Below, in pieces: positions 23,277-31,334 of a DNA stretch of 35,189 nucleotides. Source of the stretch: Chloroflexi bacterium 13_1_40CM_65_17 (GTDB lineage: Bacteria > Chloroflexota > Dormibacteria > Dormibacterales > Dormibacteraceae); assembly GCA_001917815.1 (NCBI GenBank), contig MNES01000018.1:1-35189 (forward strand). Reading direction: 5' to 3'. Position numbers and translations under genes: made by a program. The stretch's first letter is position 1. Every line of letters starts with the position of its first letter. The notes beneath the pieces are model-generated. The model had not been told where the DNA came from. It made no database searches and saw only the letters and a list, made by a program, of their open reading frames with translations.

Positions 23277-24367
23277 ACCACGAACCTCCCCGGGTTGATC
23301 ACCTGGTTGGGATCGAAAGCGGAGCGAAGGCGGCGCATCAGGTGCAGCGTCGCGGGCGGCGTGCCCCACGCGCCGGCGTCGTGTCGAAACTCGCTCGGTC
23401 CCGCCATCAGCACGAGGGACCCTCCCGCCGCGGTGGCCGCCGCGCGCACCGCCTGCACGTCTTCGGCGCCACCGGCCACCTCCCAGTTGGCCACGCCGAT
23501 CCCCGGCGATGCCCACCACCGTTCATCACGGCCGAGCCTGTCGAGGATCGAGCGCAGCCGGTGTCGGGGCGCGGCGATCCTGGCCCACTTTGGAGGCGCC
23601 GCCGTTGAGTGTTTCTTCCACCCTAATGCCTCGGCCTTAGTCCAGCCCAGGTCGGCGACCATGCGCTTGGTTGCCTCGGGGCTGCCGAGAAATCGCGCGA
23701 GAACACGCCCGTCCGAAAACAGCTCAACCGCGGCCGGCGCCATCGGCATGCCGAGAACTCGGTCTGCCGCTGCCCACGCCTCGTCCATTGCCGTGTGCCT
23801 GGACTGGACCGTGGCGTCGTGCAGCGGTTTCGGAAAGACCTTGAACGACGCCGCGACTATGACCCCCAGTGTTCCCAAAGCGCCGTAGTGCAGCTTCATG
23901 AGGTCATAGCCGCTGACGTTCTTGACAACGCGCCCTCCAGCGCTGGCGAGATGGCCGTCAGGCAGCGCCACGCGGATGCCGATCAGGAAGTCGCGCGGCG
24001 AGCCGTACCGCTGGCGCAGGGGACCGGTCCAGCCCGTCGCGAGCAGGCCGCCGATGGTGTGGCCGGGTGAGTTGAAGGGGTCGAGGGGAAGGAACTGGCC
24101 GGTCTTGCCAAGCTCAGCCTGCAGCGCCTCGAGGCTGATCCCGGCCTCGACACTCACGACCATGTCGGCTTGCGAATGCTCGATCACTCGATCGAGCGAG
24201 CCCATGCGCATCTCGATGCCGTCGCGCGCCGGCGGGTCGCCCATCTCGACGGCCCGACCGCCGCCGACTGGGAACACTGCCGAGCCGGCGTCGGCCGCCT
24301 CGCGGAGCCGTTTCGCCAGCTCCTCAGCCGTGGCGGGTTTCTCGGTCGTGACTCGAGTCACCACCAT
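23273..24367 (-). CDS. glcE: glycolate oxidase FAD-binding subunit
   Basis: A 364-residue FAD-linked oxidase subunit (PCMH fold). It has VFPVGGGRAVEMG near 30, LPLDPFNSPGHTIGGLLATG near 93 and NVSGYDLMKLHYGALGTLG near 148, all typical of GlcE. It ends with the family tail FDPNQVINPGRF. It forms the glycolate oxidase complex with GlcD and GlcF. Its ATG lies 10 bases inside glcD, and the stop overlaps glcF. Confidence 0.9.
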   Translation of the reverse strand: MVVTRVTTEKPATAEELAKRLREAADAGSAVFPVGGGRAVEMGDPPARDGIEMRMGSLDRVIEHSQADMVVSVEAGISLEALQAELGKTGQFLPLDPFNSPGHTIGGLLATGWTGPLRQRYGSPRDFLIGIRVALPDGHLASAGGRVVKNVSGYDLMKLHYGALGTLGVIVAASFKVFPKPLHDATVQSRHTAMDEAWAAADRVLGMPMAPAAVELFSDGRVLARFLGSPEATKRMVADLGWTKAEALGWKKHSTAAPPKWARIAAPRHRLRSILDRLGRDERWWASPGIGVANWEVAGGAEDVQAVRAAATAAGGSLVLMAGPSEFRHDAGAWGTPPATLHLMRRLRSAFDPNQVINPGRFVV

Positions 24368-25800
24368 TTCGCCTCGATCGCGAGCCCGGTGCGACCGGCC
24401 AGGTGAGGCGCCTTGCGCTGAGGGTCGGGAAAGATCTTGCCGGGGTTCATGATCCCGTGCGCATCAAGAGCGTCCTTCACCCGCCGCATTGCATCGAGGT
24501 CGTCGGCGCTGAATACCCAGGGCATGAACGCGTTCTTCTCCAGCCCGATGCCATGCTCACCCGAAAGCGCGCCACCCAGCTCGACGACCGCGCGCAGCAT
24601 CTCCTCGCCCGCGCTCTCCACCTGCGGCAGGACATCGCGGTCGCGAAGGTCGAACAGGATGTTCGGATGCAGGTTGCCGTCACCCGCGTGAAAGACGTTC
24701 GCGACCGGAAGCCTGTAATGCACTCCGATCTCGCCGACGGCGGACAGTATCTGCGGCAGGCGGGATCGCGGAACGACTCCGTCGTGCAGATAGTAGTTGG
24801 GCTTGATGCGGCCGAGCGCGCCGATGGCGCCTTTCCGGCCGGCCCACAGCAGGTCGCGCTCGGACGGGCTCTGCGCTTCGCGCATCGCGTATCCCTGGTT
24901 CTCCGCGAGCACGTTGCGCACTGCCGCCATCAGCTCTCGCGTCGACTCAGGGATGCCGTCGACCTCCACCAGAAGGACGGCGCCGGCATCGGTTGGATAG
25001 CCGGCGTGGTAGTGCGCCTCGACCGCCCCGACCGTGACCTTGTCCATCATCTCGAGCGCGGCCGGGACGATCCCCCGTCCGATGACCGCCGATACCGCCT
25101 GGCTCGCCGCGTCGATGGAGGAAAACGCAGCGAGCAGCGTGGCGACGCTGGGTGGAGTGCTGAGCAGGCGAACCTTGATCTTCGTGATCGCGCAAAGGGT
25201 TCCTTCCGAACCGACGAGCACGCCGCAGAGGTCGAGCCCAATGCGATCCGGCGCATCGCCGGCGACCCACTGGACGCTTCCGTCAGCCAGCACGACCTCC
25301 ATGCCGAGGACGTGGTTCGTGGTGACGCCGTAGTAAAGGCAGTGAGGGCCGCCTGAGTTCTCGGCGGCGTTGCCCCCGATGGTGCACGCCTTCTGGCTCG
25401 ACGGATCCGGCGCGTAGAACAGCCTGTGCGATGCGGCGACCAGCGACAGCTCCTGGTTGACCACTCCGGGCTCGACGAGCGCCGTCTGCGCGACGGGGTC
25501 GATCTCGAGGATCTTGCGCATGCGTGTCACCTGCAGAGCGATCCCGCCATGGATGGTGACCGCTCCTCCTGAGAGCCCGGTTCCGGCGCCGCGCGGCACA
25601 ACGGGAATTCGGTTTTTGGAAGCGATCTTGATCACCGCGGAAACCTCGGCGGTCGTCGCGGGAAGAACCACCGCATCGGGCGCGGCGCCCTCTATGGACG
25701 CGTCGCGTTCGAAGATTCGCAGGTCGTTGCTCGCTTCGATGACGTGCTCGCGGCCGACCACCCGTCGCAGGTCTTCGAGGACGGCATGTTCGAGTGCCAC
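24358..25800 (-). CDS. glcD: glycolate oxidase FAD-linked catalytic subunit
   Basis: A 480-residue FAD-dependent 2-hydroxyacid dehydrogenase that oxidises glycolate (or D-lactate) to glyoxylate. The FAD loop VPRGAGTGLSGGAV lies near 70-83, NAAENSGGPHCLYYG near 150 and the C-terminal GALSGEHGIGLEK near 420. INPGKIF-like MNPGKIFP closes the domain. The start is GTG 25800, sharing a base with the stop of the small upstream gene (TAGTG); this gives VALEHAVLEDL, the normal N-terminus. A lone glcD could be D-lactate dehydrogenase, but the glcE and glcF partners support glycolate oxidase. Confidence 0.9.
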   Translation of the reverse strand: MALEHAVLEDLRRVVGREHVIEASNDLRIFERDASIEGAAPDAVVLPATTAEVSAVIKIASKNRIPVVPRGAGTGLSGGAVTIHGGIALQVTRMRKILEIDPVAQTALVEPGVVNQELSLVAASHRLFYAPDPSSQKACTIGGNAAENSGGPHCLYYGVTTNHVLGMEVVLADGSVQWVAGDAPDRIGLDLCGVLVGSEGTLCAITKIKVRLLSTPPSVATLLAAFSSIDAASQAVSAVIGRGIVPAALEMMDKVTVGAVEAHYHAGYPTDAGAVLLVEVDGIPESTRELMAAVRNVLAENQGYAMREAQSPSERDLLWAGRKGAIGALGRIKPNYYLHDGVVPRSRLPQILSAVGEIGVHYRLPVANVFHAGDGNLHPNILFDLRDRDVLPQVESAGEEMLRAVVELGGALSGEHGIGLEKNAFMPWVFSADDLDAMRRVKDALDAHGIMNPGKIFPDPQRKAPHLAGRTGLAIEAKWW

Positions 25801-26138
25801 TAAGCCAACGGGGCCTCGTGCTCCGGGCTGCGCTCGAACGCTTCGAACCGCCGCGTCATCGCACCTGGCAGCCCAGGCGCTTCGGTCGCCTCGGCGCCCA
25901 CCACCAGCAGCCGGAGCCACCGCTCGCATTCCTCATCTGACGGCATGCGGTCGGAACGCTCGAAGATGACCTCCTGGATGCGGCTGTGGGGCGAGACCTG
26001 GATCGTGTACCAGACCGACAGCCCGTCATTCGTCACGACGTGATGGCGCTCGTCAACTCGCCGGTTGACCGGCAGCCTCATCGGTCGCGCCTCGGCCGCC
26101 GCGCGCAGGCCAGCAGCCTGAGCCTCGATGTCGCCCAT
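25800..26138 (-). CDS. hypothetical 112-aa protein heading the glycolate oxidase operon
   Basis: Not recognised. A 112-residue acidic/basic mixed protein with PMRLPVNRRVDERHH, then a beta-rich SVWYTIQVSPHSRIQEVIFERS segment and a helical end DEECERWLRLLV. It has no signal or membrane segment. Its stop overlaps the glcD start by one base, so it is co-translated with glcD-E-F. The ATG at 26138 is 24 bases from the divergent plus-strand gene. The reading frame stays open further upstream, but that part is antisense to the decarboxylase-like gene and is judged spurious. Confidence 0.68.
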   Translation of the reverse strand: MGDIEAQAAGLRAAAEARPMRLPVNRRVDERHHVVTNDGLSVWYTIQVSPHSRIQEVIFERSDRMPSDEECERWLRLLVVGAEATEAPGLPGAMTRRFEAFERSPEHEAPLA

Positions 26139-26162
26139 GTGGTCCAGCTTAAACTCGATCTC

Positions 26163-27149
26163 ATGGATGGCCGAAAGAGGGTCGAAGCGGCGATCGCCAT
26201 GGGAGTGGCGGACCGGCCGCCGTTCGGGGCGTGGGGGCACACCTATCGCGAGGAGTGGTCGCCAGCGGATCTCGCCGCGATCACCGTCGAGCGCGCCCAG
26301 TTCTTTGGGTGGGATTTCGTGAAGTTCCAGCCGCGTGCATCGTGCTTTGCGGAGGCATTCGGTTCTGTGTACGAGCCGGCGGGGCATCGTCTCAAAGGAC
26401 CGGTCCTGAAGAGCGAAGGCGTCACGGACCTCGAAGCGTGGAGCACGGTTGCGCTTGTGAACGGCAAGGCGCTCGACGATCAGGTCGAATCGCTGCACCT
26501 GGTCGCCAAGCAGCTCGGCTTCGGCGTACCAGTGATCCAGACTGTCTTCAGCCCGCTGACGGTCGCCGGCTACCTGGTCGGCAAGAACCAGTCGCGAGTG
26601 GTACGCGAGCTGCGCAAGCATCCTGACCTGGTGCGGCCCGCTCTCGACCGCATCGCCGAGGCGTTGGTGGATTTCAGCAAGAGGTCGATCGGCGCGGGCG
26701 CGGCGGGAATCTTCTACGCGATCTCGGGCTATACCAGCCGTGAGGCCATGCCCGAGGACGTCTATCGCGAGCTCGTGCTCCCAAGCGACCAGGCCGTGCT
26801 CACCCAGATGCCGCATGAAGCGTGGTTCAACGTCGTCCATCTATGCGGATCAAAGCTGCACTTCGACCTGATCAACGACCTGCCTTCGCAAGTGGTCAGC
26901 TGGTCGATTCACAATCTCGGCACGCCGACACTTTCTCAAGGACGCAGCCTGAGTGGCCGTGCCGTGATGGGTGGCCTAGGCCAGCGCAAGAGCCTTCTCT
27001 ATGGACCGCCCGCCGAGGTGCAGGCGGAAGCGAGGCGCGCCATCGCAGACACCGGTGGCCGTGGCCTCCTTCTCGCCCCGGGATGTTCAGTTCCGCCACG
27101 CGTGCGCGACATCAATCTGGTCGCGATTGGAGAAGCGGTAGCCGCTTGA
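26163..27149 (+). CDS. uroporphyrinogen decarboxylase-superfamily protein
   Basis: A 328-residue URO-D-like TIM-barrel protein. It starts MDGRKRVEAAIAMGVADRPPFGAWGH, the usual N-terminal helix and loop of the superfamily (split here as DGRKRVEAAIAMG and ADRPPFGAWGH). FQTVFSPL-like VIQTVFSPLTVAGYL near 123 and HLCGSKLHFDLINDLP near 229 match the barrel. True HemE motifs such as the N-terminal PxWxMRQAGR are missing, so porphyrin decarboxylation is not supported. Relatives include methyltransferases acting on methylated compounds, but no corrinoid protein is nearby. It starts at ATG 26163, divergent from the glc operon, and its stop overlaps the VOC gene (TTGA). Confidence 0.8.
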   Translation: MDGRKRVEAAIAMGVADRPPFGAWGHTYREEWSPADLAAITVERAQFFGWDFVKFQPRASCFAEAFGSVYEPAGHRLKGPVLKSEGVTDLEAWSTVALVNGKALDDQVESLHLVAKQLGFGVPVIQTVFSPLTVAGYLVGKNQSRVVRELRKHPDLVRPALDRIAEALVDFSKRSIGAGAAGIFYAISGYTSREAMPEDVYRELVLPSDQAVLTQMPHEAWFNVVHLCGSKLHFDLINDLPSQVVSWSIHNLGTPTLSQGRSLSGRAVMGGLGQRKSLLYGPPAEVQAEARRAIADTGGRGLLLAPGCSVPPRVRDINLVAIGEAVAA

Positions 27150-27559
27150 GCCGGCCAGTCGCGAGTCTCGCCGAGATCGTGCTGTGGACGCGAGACATGG
27201 AGGCCGCGCTGCATTTCTACAGGGACCTGTTCGGCCTCGAGGTCATCTCACCGCCGGAGCTGCCGAACAAGTTCCTTCGCGCTGGCGAAGGTGGCGAGGG
27301 AGTGCCGGAGATGATCGTGCTCATCCCTCACCCGGATTCGTCGTCGCAGTTTCCGCGCGAGAAGCCGAAGCGAGTGCTGCACCACCTCGCGTTTCGGATC
27401 GACGGAGCCGCGTACGACCAGGTTCAGGATCGCTGCGCCGCCGAAGGACTGGAGGTTCGATCGGGGATCCATCCAGTGCTGAAGGGAGTGCGCACGTTCT
27501 ACGTCGACGATCCCGACGGGAACGAAGTCGAATGCATAGCTCCGGGCCCGCACGTATGA
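27146..27559 (+). CDS. VOC/glyoxalase-family protein
   Basis: A 137-residue vicinal-oxygen-chelate protein with two beta-alpha-beta-beta-beta modules: LAEIVLWTRDMEAALHFYRDLFG near 8-30 (in two pieces) and the second half with HHLAFRIDG near 74 and FYVDDPDGNEVEC near 118-130. The His of HHLAF and the Glu of NEVEC are probable metal ligands. The substrate is unknown. Start TTG 27146 overlaps the upstream stop, and the stop overlaps the next ATG (ATGA), so it belongs to the URO-D-like operon. Confidence 0.82.
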   Translation: MSRPVASLAEIVLWTRDMEAALHFYRDLFGLEVISPPELPNKFLRAGEGGEGVPEMIVLIPHPDSSSQFPREKPKRVLHHLAFRIDGAAYDQVQDRCAAEGLEVRSGIHPVLKGVRTFYVDDPDGNEVECIAPGPHV

Positions 27560-27801
27560 ATCGCTCGCCACGTTCCATCCCCGCGCCGTCAGACGCTGCC
27601 CTCATCCGCCTGGCCACCATCGCCGCCAACGCCGGCGAGCTGCTGGCGCCCGACGACCCGCTGGGCAAACAGTCGGTCGGTCTCAGGAAGGTCAAGAACG
27701 ACCGGCGGCGGACGATGGAGAACATCCTGGTCCTGCTCGCCGACCCCGAGGTTCGCACCTACCTGGCGGAGCTGGAGGGGCGCGGGCTGCTGCCGAGGTG
27801 A
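27556..27801 (+). CDS. small hypothetical protein (81 aa)
   Basis: Not recognised. An 81-residue protein with a helical first half (DAALIRLATIAANAGELLA), a basic middle (VGLRKVKNDRRRTMENIL) and a C-terminal helix VRTYLAELEGRGLLPR. The coupling ATGA to the VOC gene and the clean reading frame support translation. It is followed 31 bases later by the MprF-like gene. Confidence 0.6.
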   Translation: MNRSPRSIPAPSDAALIRLATIAANAGELLAPDDPLGKQSVGLRKVKNDRRRTMENILVLLADPEVRTYLAELEGRGLLPR

Positions 27802-27832
27802 TCGCCCCCGTCTGAACCGCTCGGAGCGCAAC

Positions 27833-29500
27833 ATGCTGCTGGTCGTCAGCGCGATCCTGGATGTGGTCGGCGCCTTGTTGATCCAGCACCAGACGCGCAC
27901 ACAGGTGCTCGACAGCCTGCTGCCGACCAGCGTCACGCTGGGAGGCCGGACCGGTGCGGTGCTGTCTGGGCTCGCCCTGCTGCTGCTCGCGGGTGGAATC
28001 GCACGCGCAAGCGGGTCGCGCTTCGCCTCACACTCGTGGTGCTCGCCGCGAACATCGGCTTCGACCTTGTCAAGGACCTCGACTTCGAATTCGCGTCTCT
28101 GCTGGCCTGGATCCTGTTCGGCCTGTGGTGGTTTCGACCTCACTTCCAGGCGGACTCCGACCCGGCGAGCGTGCGATGGGGACTGGCCGCCCTCGCCGGA
28201 GGCATCGCGCTGGCGATCGTCTATGCCGTCTTCGGCACCGTGGTCCTGGAGAGCCAGCTCACCCCCGAGACCGGCCCGGCCCAAGTGATCGAATCGATGC
28301 TAGAAGCGCTGATTGGGAACCCGACTCGATATCAGGCCCTTACCGAACGGGCGAGCTGGTTTGTCGACACGCTGCCGGTCGTCAGCTACGCGCTGGTGCT
28401 GCTCGCGCTGCTGACGCTTCTGCGGCCGGTCCTCGCTCCGCGCGCGGCGGCCACGGACCGCGAGCGTGTGCACCAGCTCTTGAAGGTGTGGGGCCGCAAC
28501 CATATATCGCACCTGGCTGTCCACGGCGCCGAGAGCTACCACTGGTTCGACGATGAGGGCTGCATCGCTTTCTCACTGAAGGGTCGCACCGCCCTGGCCT
28601 TGGGCGACCCGATCTGTCCGCCGGCGCTTGCCAAACGCGGTTTGGAAGATTTCGTCGCCTACTGCGAGCGGCAGGACTGGATTCCGGCCTTCTACCAGGT
28701 TGACACTGAGCGCGAGTATCGAGACCTGGGTTTCGTTCTCGTCCCGATCGGCTCCGAGGCGCTGATCCAGACCTCGACCTTTGAGCTCACCAGCAAGGAG
28801 CGTCGCGAGCTGCGCTACTCGGTGAAGAGGTGCGAGAAAGAGGGCGTGCGGTTTGGCTTCGTGAGCGGTCCGGACGCCCTGGCCGAACACTCGCGCGAGC
28901 TGCATGAGGTATCGGGAACCTGGCTTCAAAGGCGTCGCGGTCCGGAGCTGAGCTACAGCCTAGGCACCCTGTCGACCCTCGCCGATGCGGACATCACAGT
29001 CGGCCTTGCTTTTGCAGCCGGCGGGCGCCTCGAAGCGTTCGTAAGCTGGCTGCCGGGTGCCTGCCCGCAACGGATGGACGCTGGACCTCATGCGCCGGCG
29101 GCCGGACAGCGTTTACGGTGTGATGGAGTCCCTCATCGCTCACTCGATCGAAGAAGCAGCTCGTCGCGGCATCGTCGAGGTGAGCCTGGGCGTAGCGCCG
29201 CGCGTGATCGCTACAGGGGATACATCGGGTGCAATGGATCGCGCGCTCCGAACCATGTTCTGGGGCCTCGATCGGTTCCAGCGGAGCCGGACCCTCTACC
29301 ACTTCAAGGCCAAGTTCAGCCCCTGCTGGGAGGATCGCTACCTCGCGATGCCGGGCGCCTCGACGCTGCCTGAAGTCCTGATCGCGCTGGTGCGCGCCCA
29401 CGTGCCGCCCCTATCAGGGGCGGCGGTCTGGATCCGCCTCGGCGTTGGGCTCGCTCTTGCGGCCGGGCACTATCCGGCCTTCGCCCGCCTGATCCTTGCG
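27833..29500 (+). pseudogene. MprF/DUF2156 phosphatidylglycerol lysyltransferase-like gene with two frameshifts
   Basis: The coding signal moves between frames. Frame 2 runs from ATG 27833 with membrane segments (LLVVSAILDVVGALL, AVLSGLALLLLAGGIAR). Near 28004 one base is missing, and the frame beginning CGC 28006 continues as RKRVALRLTLVVLAA through more membrane segments and the DUF2156 GNAT-like domain (FSLKGRTALALGDP, TSKERRELRYSVKRCEKEG). At the GGG run 29055-29057 one extra base returns it to frame 2 (VPARNGWTLDLMRRRPDSVY, ending near YLAMPGAS). Intact homologues transfer lysine or alanine to phosphatidylglycerol at the membrane. The last frame has no stop until 30040, running antisense through doxX, so the true 3' end is unclear. 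Two compensating indels in repeats may be assembly errors rather than decay. Confidence 0.7.
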
Positions 29501-30019
29501 TCAGGTCGTCTGTGGCTTGCGCTCTGCGACCTGCTGAGGGCTGCGAGTGACCAGCGTCACCGTTACCCCGACGACAAGTGCGATGGCGGCTGCGATCACA
29601 GTCTGCGGCTCGGGCAGGTGGATTCGCAGTGCGGTATCAAGCGAGTAGGCGCCCGGCCCGGTCAGCGCCAGCGCAGCCACGGCCGCCAGCAGCGCGAGGT
29701 TGAACTCGTAGCCGCCTTTCGTGTTCCAGAAGCCTTTCGGCAGGTGAACGGTGAGGATGGCGATGATCATCGAGCCGGCGATGGCCGCTGCGGCCACGGG
29801 CGTCAGCAGGCCAAGGGCGAGAAAGATGCCGCCGCCGAATTCGGCCAGGGCGGCGACCCAGGCCCAGGGGTCCGCGGGCCGGATGCGAAGGCTGTGGACG
29901 ACCTGGGTCCAACGGGTCATCCCCGGTCCGCCCCACCAGCCGAACAGCTTCTGGGCGCCATGCCCAGCGAGGATGAGGCCGACCACCACACGAAGAATCA
30001 AGAGTCCAAACGCTGTCAT
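29501..30019 (-). CDS. DoxX-family membrane protein
   Basis: A 172-residue integral membrane protein of the DoxX family with four hydrophobic segments: FGLLILRVVVGLILAGHG (about 3-20), WVAALAEFGGGIFLALGLL, VAAAAIAGSMIIAILTVHL and FNLALLAAVAALALTG, plus a fifth near VIAAAIALVVGVTV. GAQKLFGWWGG near 21-31 is the family signature. The ATG at 30019 has a strong Shine-Dalgarno (GGGGGG, 5 bases away), so the longer frame from 30076 is not used. The function of the family is broad and unclear, with redox or quinone links suggested. It overlaps antisense with the read-through of the MprF-like gene. Confidence 0.85.
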   Translation of the reverse strand: MTAFGLLILRVVVGLILAGHGAQKLFGWWGGPGMTRWTQVVHSLRIRPADPWAWVAALAEFGGGIFLALGLLTPVAAAAIAGSMIIAILTVHLPKGFWNTKGGYEFNLALLAAVAALALTGPGAYSLDTALRIHLPEPQTVIAAAIALVVGVTVTLVTRSPQQVAERKPQTT

Positions 30020-30117
30020 TTCGATCCCCCCACGAATTAGTTGCCTACGCACATACCCAGGAGGGGCCGGCTTCAAAACGCTCCCGGTGGCCGGAATAGA
30101 CTCTTGAATTCGGGCGC

Positions 30118-30194
30118 GGGCCTGTAGCTCAGCTGGTTAGAGCGGCCGACTCATAATCGGCTGGTCGATGGTTCGAGTCCATCCAGGCCCACCA
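30118..30194 (+). tRNA. tRNA with CAU anticodon, probably tRNA-Ile2 (or elongator Met)
   Basis: A full cloverleaf of 77 bases. Acceptor GGGCCTG (30118) pairs with CAGGCCC (30184). The D arm is GCTC/GAGC. Anticodon stem GCCGA/TCGGC holds loop CTCATAA, giving anticodon CAU. The T stem is GATGG/CCATC with TTCGAGT. Discriminator A and encoded CCA follow. The acceptor GGGCCTG resembles isoleucine tRNAs of high-GC Gram-positives, and the loop resembles E. coli tRNA-Ile2, so lysidine-modified Ile2 is preferred over elongator Met. Confidence 0.93.
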
Positions 30195-31258
30195 ATGGAC
30201 TGGCGTAGCCGATTGGCGATAACCGTCGCGACCAAGGCGGCGTCTTCACCAACTCCTCCGATCAAGCCCGAGGCAAGTCTGGTCTGGAAGGGCAAGCCGA
30301 CGAAGTAGAGGCCGGGCTCACCTTCGGCCACACCATCGGTGTGGCGGGGGAATCCATCGGCGCCGACGACCGCCATCCGGATCCACGAGTAGTCGCGCGC
30401 GAAACCTGTGCACCACACGATTGTGTCCGGCCGCGCCCGGCGGCCACCATCGAAGACCGGATTCCCATCATCGATGCCAACGATCCGAGGTGCTCGTTCG
30501 ACACCGGCAGCGATCGCGTCGCCCATCTTGAGGCGAATGAGGGGAGCGCCATGCGCGAGCACCAGAGGCTTCATCCGACGACCCATCGGTGTTCGCACGG
30601 AGGCGATACGGTTTGCGTAGAACCAGAAGAACTTTCCGTTGAAGGCATATGTGATTGACGGGACGGCTCCAGTGCCGCGCCCGGCGAGAACCGTCCGATG
30701 GCCCGCCTGCGCCGCCTCGATCGCGATCTCGACTCCCGAGGTACCCGCGCCGACCACGAGCACCTCGCCCGTCAGCTGCGACGGATTCCGGTACTCGCCC
30801 GCGGACAGCTGCGTGATCGCGGGGTTGATGCCGGCCGCGAACGCGGGTACTTTGGGCCGCTGGTAGCCGGTCGCGACCACGACGTGATCCGCCGCGATCA
30901 TTCCGCTGGTCGTTTCGAGCATGTACGAATCGCCCCGCCTAGCCAGGGTCAACGCACGGACGCCTGTACGGACCCGGAGGGCGCCGTCGCGCGCGTAAAC
31001 ATCCAGGTAGTCGGCCATCTCATCTTTGCCCGGGAAGCTGGCGGCCGGGGCCGGGAACTTCAGACCCGGAAGCCCGTCATAGCGCGCAGGCGTGAAAAGG
31101 CGCAGCGAGTCCCACCGCCGGCGCCACTGGTCGCCGATCCTTCGATCGGCCTCGAGAACTGTGTAGCTGACGCCCCTGGCGGCCAGCCCGTGCGCGGTGG
31201 CAAGGCCGGCCTGGCCTCCACCGACTATCACCGCCTGCACTCTCGCCAACTCGCCCAT
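30137..31258 (-). CDS. flavin-dependent monooxygenase (FMO-like)
   Basis: A 373-residue class B flavoprotein monooxygenase-like enzyme. FAD-binding VGGGQAGLATA lies near 11-21, a substrate/FMO-type FPGKDEMADYL near 77-87, ATGYQRP near 129 and NADPH-binding VVGAGTSGVEIA near 162-173. GLPFQTRLASGLIGGVG near 330 is the usual end of the fold. The last 19 codons, ending in I-M-S-R-P-L, are the antisense of the tRNA gene. Start ATG 31258 is set by GGAG 6 bases upstream; a TTG at 31270 is less likely. It is divergent from the TetR gene and probably regulated by it. Confidence 0.87.
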   Translation of the reverse strand: MGELARVQAVIVGGGQAGLATAHGLAARGVSYTVLEADRRIGDQWRRRWDSLRLFTPARYDGLPGLKFPAPAASFPGKDEMADYLDVYARDGALRVRTGVRALTLARRGDSYMLETTSGMIAADHVVVATGYQRPKVPAFAAGINPAITQLSAGEYRNPSQLTGEVLVVGAGTSGVEIAIEAAQAGHRTVLAGRGTGAVPSITYAFNGKFFWFYANRIASVRTPMGRRMKPLVLAHGAPLIRLKMGDAIAAGVERAPRIVGIDDGNPVFDGGRRARPDTIVWCTGFARDYSWIRMAVVGADGFPRHTDGVAEGEPGLYFVGLPFQTRLASGLIGGVGEDAALVATVIANRLRQSIGGPGWTRTIDQPIMSRPL

Positions 31259-31290
31259 CTCAGCCTCCAATTCAGCTCCGCTGTAGTCAT

Positions 31291-31305
31291 TGCAGTGATA
31301 CTGCA
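31291..31305. promoter_or_regulatory. palindromic operator between the monooxygenase and TetR genes
   Basis: TGCAGT-GAT-ACTGCA is a perfect 6-3-6 inverted repeat in the 76-base divergent intergenic region. Related half-sites CTGTAG (31281) and TACTGTAG (31319) flank it, so two or more repressor dimers could bind. TACTGT at 31319-31324 also looks like a -10 for the TetR gene, placing its start point only a few bases before the ATG. This is the likely autoregulatory operator. Confidence 0.6.
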
Positions 31306-31334
31306 GTTAGTGTGGTGGTACTGTAGGCGCCGGC

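Noticed and set aside
23277-23519. N-terminal extension of glcF
   Set aside because: The extra 80 residues are Arg/Gly-rich and lie inside glcE; the ferredoxin-type N-terminus starts at TTG 23276.
26139-26840. Upstream extension of the minus-strand gene at 25800-26138
   Set aside because: It is antisense to the conserved URO-D-like gene, and the preferred ATG at 26138 leaves a clean divergent gap.
26163-27149. hemE
   Set aside because: The N-terminal HemE motif with the substrate-binding Arg residues is absent and no heme genes are nearby.
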